Part shown: positions 17,022 through 18,748 of the stretch, piece after piece
How the letters are laid out: every line of letters starts with the position of its first letter
Position numbering within the stretch: position 1 is the first letter of the stretch
Assembly (NCBI GenBank): GCA_018668195.1
Contig: JABITU010000337.1
Location: 1 to 18,748, forward strand
From: Tateyamaria sp.
Lineage (GTDB): Bacteria > Pseudomonadota > Alphaproteobacteria > Rhodobacterales > Rhodobacteraceae
Length of the DNA stretch: 18,748 bases
Reading direction: 5' to 3'
Notes under the pieces: generated by a model
Databases searched by the model: none
Seen by the model: only the letters and a program-made list of their open reading frames with translations
Told to the model about the DNA's origin: nothing
Program-made: the position numbers and the translations under genes

Positions 17022-17600
17022 ATGGATGAACTGATGTACATGGTGTTGGGCGCCTTGTTTGCGGCCAGCCTAATCTGGGCACGCACGCGATATGCTGGTT
17101 TTCTTGCTCAAGTGCCGGAAGATTATACCAAAAGCGGAACCGTTTTTGATATCCGTACGCATCTTAATGGTCCTATTATATGCGAAGGCGTGCTCTATGG
17201 GCCGACGGGTCGTGTGTCATCGCGGTTTGTAGGCGAATTCGATTGTGTTTGGGACGGGGATCTCGGCACCATGAACGAAGTTTTTTATTATGATGATGGG
17301 TCCGAGCAGACACGTACTTGGAAGCTGGCTTTGGACAGCAATGGCCTGATCCGCGCAACGGCCGGCGATGTTGTCGGCGAAGGCGTTGGACAACAGTCTG
17401 GTGACACAGTCCAGCTTAAGTATCGGTTCAAATTGCCGGAAAGCGTGGGGGGGCATGTTTTGGATACAGTAGATTGGATGTACCTGGCCCCGAACGGCAC
17501 CATCGTGAACCGGTCCCAATTCCGTAAATACGGGCTGAAGGTGGCAGAGTTGGTTGCAACGATGCGTCCGGCGCCTGCTAAATTGAAAGAGGCGGCATGA
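17022..17600 (+). CDS. DUF3833 family protein, membrane-anchored
   Basis: 192 residues with one N-terminal hydrophobic segment (~5-20, MYMVLGALFAASLIWA) followed by a soluble beta-rich domain. I place it in DUF3833 from its segments RTHLNGPIICEGVLYGPTGR, RFVGEFDCVWDG and VDWMYLAPNGTIVNRSQFRK, and from its place beside an SDR and a DUF1365 gene. Many DUF3833 proteins are lipoproteins; this one lacks a lipobox cysteine and appears to be held by an uncleaved anchor. The beta-barrel look and family context suggest lipid binding, which is speculation. AAGGGG sits seven bases before the ATG, and there is a one-base gap to the transporter gene. No function is established. Confidence 0.83.
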   Translation: MDELMYMVLGALFAASLIWARTRYAGFLAQVPEDYTKSGTVFDIRTHLNGPIICEGVLYGPTGRVSSRFVGEFDCVWDGDLGTMNEVFYYDDGSEQTRTWKLALDSNGLIRATAGDVVGEGVGQQSGDTVQLKYRFKLPESVGGHVLDTVDWMYLAPNGTIVNRSQFRKYGLKVAELVATMRPAPAKLKEAA

Positions 17601-18334
17601 CAGCGCATGACATGGCCGGTAAGCGATACTGGCTCATCGGCGCAGGCGACGGATTGGGAAAGGCACTTGCTCATCGTCTGAGCCGCGCGGGCGTCGAATT
17701 AATCGTGTCAGCCCGGTCCATGGACAAGTTGACTAGATTGGTTGACGAACTGCCAGGCAAAGCTTTCGTGCAAAGTGTCGACATCGCAGACGACGCCAGT
17801 GTGCGCGCCGCAGCGAAGGCCGTCGGTGAAATTGATGGCGTTGTGTTGTTGGCAGGGGTATACTGGCCTTTCGGGGCAAGGGACTGGAATGCGGATCAGG
17901 CTGTCGAGATGGCGGACATCAATTTTACCGGATTCATCAGGGTGCTTGGGCAGGTCGTGCCGCAATTCGTCGAACGGGATGCAGGGCACATTGTGATTAC
18001 TTCCTCGCTTACGGGTTTCAGGGGACTGCCGGGTTCGATCGGCTATACCGCATCCAAGGCTGCGACTATGTCGCTGGCTGAATGTATGTATGCGGATCTG
18101 CGCAAAACGGGCCTAAGGGTACAGGTGGCCAACCCCGGGTTTATCAAGACCCAGCTGACAGATAAAAATAACTTCGCCATGCCATTCATCATGGACCCTG
18201 ATGCGGCGGCGCAGGAAATATTCACGCTGATGCAGTCGGATCGTTTCAAGAAAAGCTTTCCAACATTGTTTTCCTTGTTATTCCGGGCCTCTCAGTTTCT
18301 GCCGGATTGGCTGTATTTTCGTATTTTTTCCTAA
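17597..18334 (+). CDS. Short-chain dehydrogenase/reductase (SDR)
   Basis: Classical SDR of 245 residues using NAD(P)H. The nucleotide-binding turn is LIGAGDGLG (13-21; the usual T is I), with the NAG-like LLAGVYW at 84-90, catalytic N109 in DINFTG, S136/S137 in ITSSLTG, and Y150/K154 in YTASK. R40 in SARS after beta-2 favours NADPH. The C-terminal part (from ~218) is hydrophobic and aromatic (FPTLFSLLFRASQFLPDWLY), which suggests membrane association and a lipid-like substrate. The ATG overlaps the DUF3833 TGA as ATGA. It is the last gene of the operon and corresponds in place to RSP1087 in R. sphaeroides. The substrate is unknown. Confidence 0.92.
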   Translation: MTAHDMAGKRYWLIGAGDGLGKALAHRLSRAGVELIVSARSMDKLTRLVDELPGKAFVQSVDIADDASVRAAAKAVGEIDGVVLLAGVYWPFGARDWNADQAVEMADINFTGFIRVLGQVVPQFVERDAGHIVITSSLTGFRGLPGSIGYTASKAATMSLAECMYADLRKTGLRVQVANPGFIKTQLTDKNNFAMPFIMDPDAAAQEIFTLMQSDRFKKSFPTLFSLLFRASQFLPDWLYFRIFS

Positions 18335-18748
18335 TTTCATCCCAACCTGCTGTACTGCGCCGATGTGACTGGATTCTGTCGTTTGACGAAAGGCTTGAAA
18401 CATCATTCATTATCTGACGCTTTGGAAAAGACCTCTGCCTAGCATAACGGAGGGCAGCGCGCTTCTGGGTTGGCGCATTGTAACGCCAAAACCGCTTTCG
18501 GCGCTCAACAAAACGATTATATTTCAATATCCTGAAGAACGAAAAGCCCGTGCCTTTGGGGGTTGGGCACTGTCCGGACTGCGGCTGAGCGGAAAGTTGT
18601 TTTATGCAGAGGTCTCTGACATCGCGGATTTCAATCAGTAATTCGGTGAGCCTAGGTTTTTGTATAACGCTTTAGACGCGGTCGAACTTTTTGTGTTTCA
18701 ACGTATGTTCATCAAGGCGTTTTCAAACATGCCGCGCGCGCGGCCCCA
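18335..18748 (+). other. Tail region without an assignable gene; short coding-like frame
   Basis: No recognised gene and no clear terminator follows the SDR. A plus-strand frame is open from 18399 to a TAA at about 18643, about 80 codons, and includes LLGWRIVTPKPLSALNKTII and later RAFGGWALSGLRLSGKLFYA. It reads more like protein than random sequence, but has no ATG, GTG or TTG at its front; GAAAGG at 18388-18393 precedes only ATC/ATT codons. It may be the 3' remnant of a lost gene or chance. At the edge, 18731-18744 is a perfect GC-only palindrome. Confidence 0.35.

Noticed and set aside
18731..18744. GC-only palindrome at the window edge as a terminator or protein site
   Set aside because: Alternating GC of this length is self-complementary by nature, it has no loop or T-tract, and the window ends four bases later.

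Overview
The window looks like a chromosomal segment of a marine-type Rhodobacteraceae (Roseobacter-group alphaproteobacterium). This is inferred from codon and base use, from a ChrR and an RpoE that closely resemble the Rhodobacter sphaeroides singlet-oxygen pair as I remember it, and from gene content. I see no mobile element, rRNA, tRNA or CRISPR array.

Positions 1-9102 form a purine (urate/ureide) catabolic region. On the minus strand lie deoC (deoxyribose-phosphate aldolase) and uraH (hydroxyisourate hydrolase). Divergent from uraH, on the plus strand, runs a tight operon: a PuuE allantoinase fused to OHCU decarboxylase (UraD), (S)-ureidoglycine aminohydrolase (AllE/UGHY type), ureidoglycolate lyase (allA), and an NCS2 purine permease. 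After a strong hairpin follow a class III aminotransferase and then puuD, a membrane urate hydroxylase with a C-terminal cytochrome c. Together these encode uptake of a purine and the steps urate -> 5-hydroxyisourate -> OHCU -> (S)-allantoin -> allantoate, then ureidoglycine -> ureidoglycolate -> glyoxylate + urea. The only missing link is allantoate -> ureidoglycine (allantoate amidohydrolase), which is not in the window. Upstream xanthine dehydrogenase and guanine deaminase genes are also not here.

Positions 9233-12267 are a housekeeping pair on the plus strand: mutL (mismatch repair endonuclease) and rmuC, joined by an ATGA overlap. A hairpin spanning the rmuC stop codon separates them from the convergent chrR.

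Positions 12311-18334 form a stress/lipid module. chrR (zinc anti-sigma factor) and rpoE (ECF sigma factor) are coupled on the minus strand, behind a TGATCC-N18-TAACTC promoter that matches the known RpoE type and so suggests autoregulation. Divergent from rpoE is a five-gene, translationally coupled plus-strand operon: flavin oxidoreductase, DUF1365 protein, MFS/GPH-type transporter, DUF3833 protein and a short-chain dehydrogenase. From memory, the same gene set and order flanks rpoE-chrR in R. sphaeroides, where it belongs to the singlet-oxygen response, and related clusters occur with cyclopropane-fatty-acid-synthase-like methylases. I infer that this operon modifies membrane acyl chains under photo-oxidative stress. 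It is the least understood and most interesting part of the window.

Three stretches have no convincing gene: 1060-1555, 7540-7893 and 18335-18748. The last holds a short coding-like frame without a conventional start.
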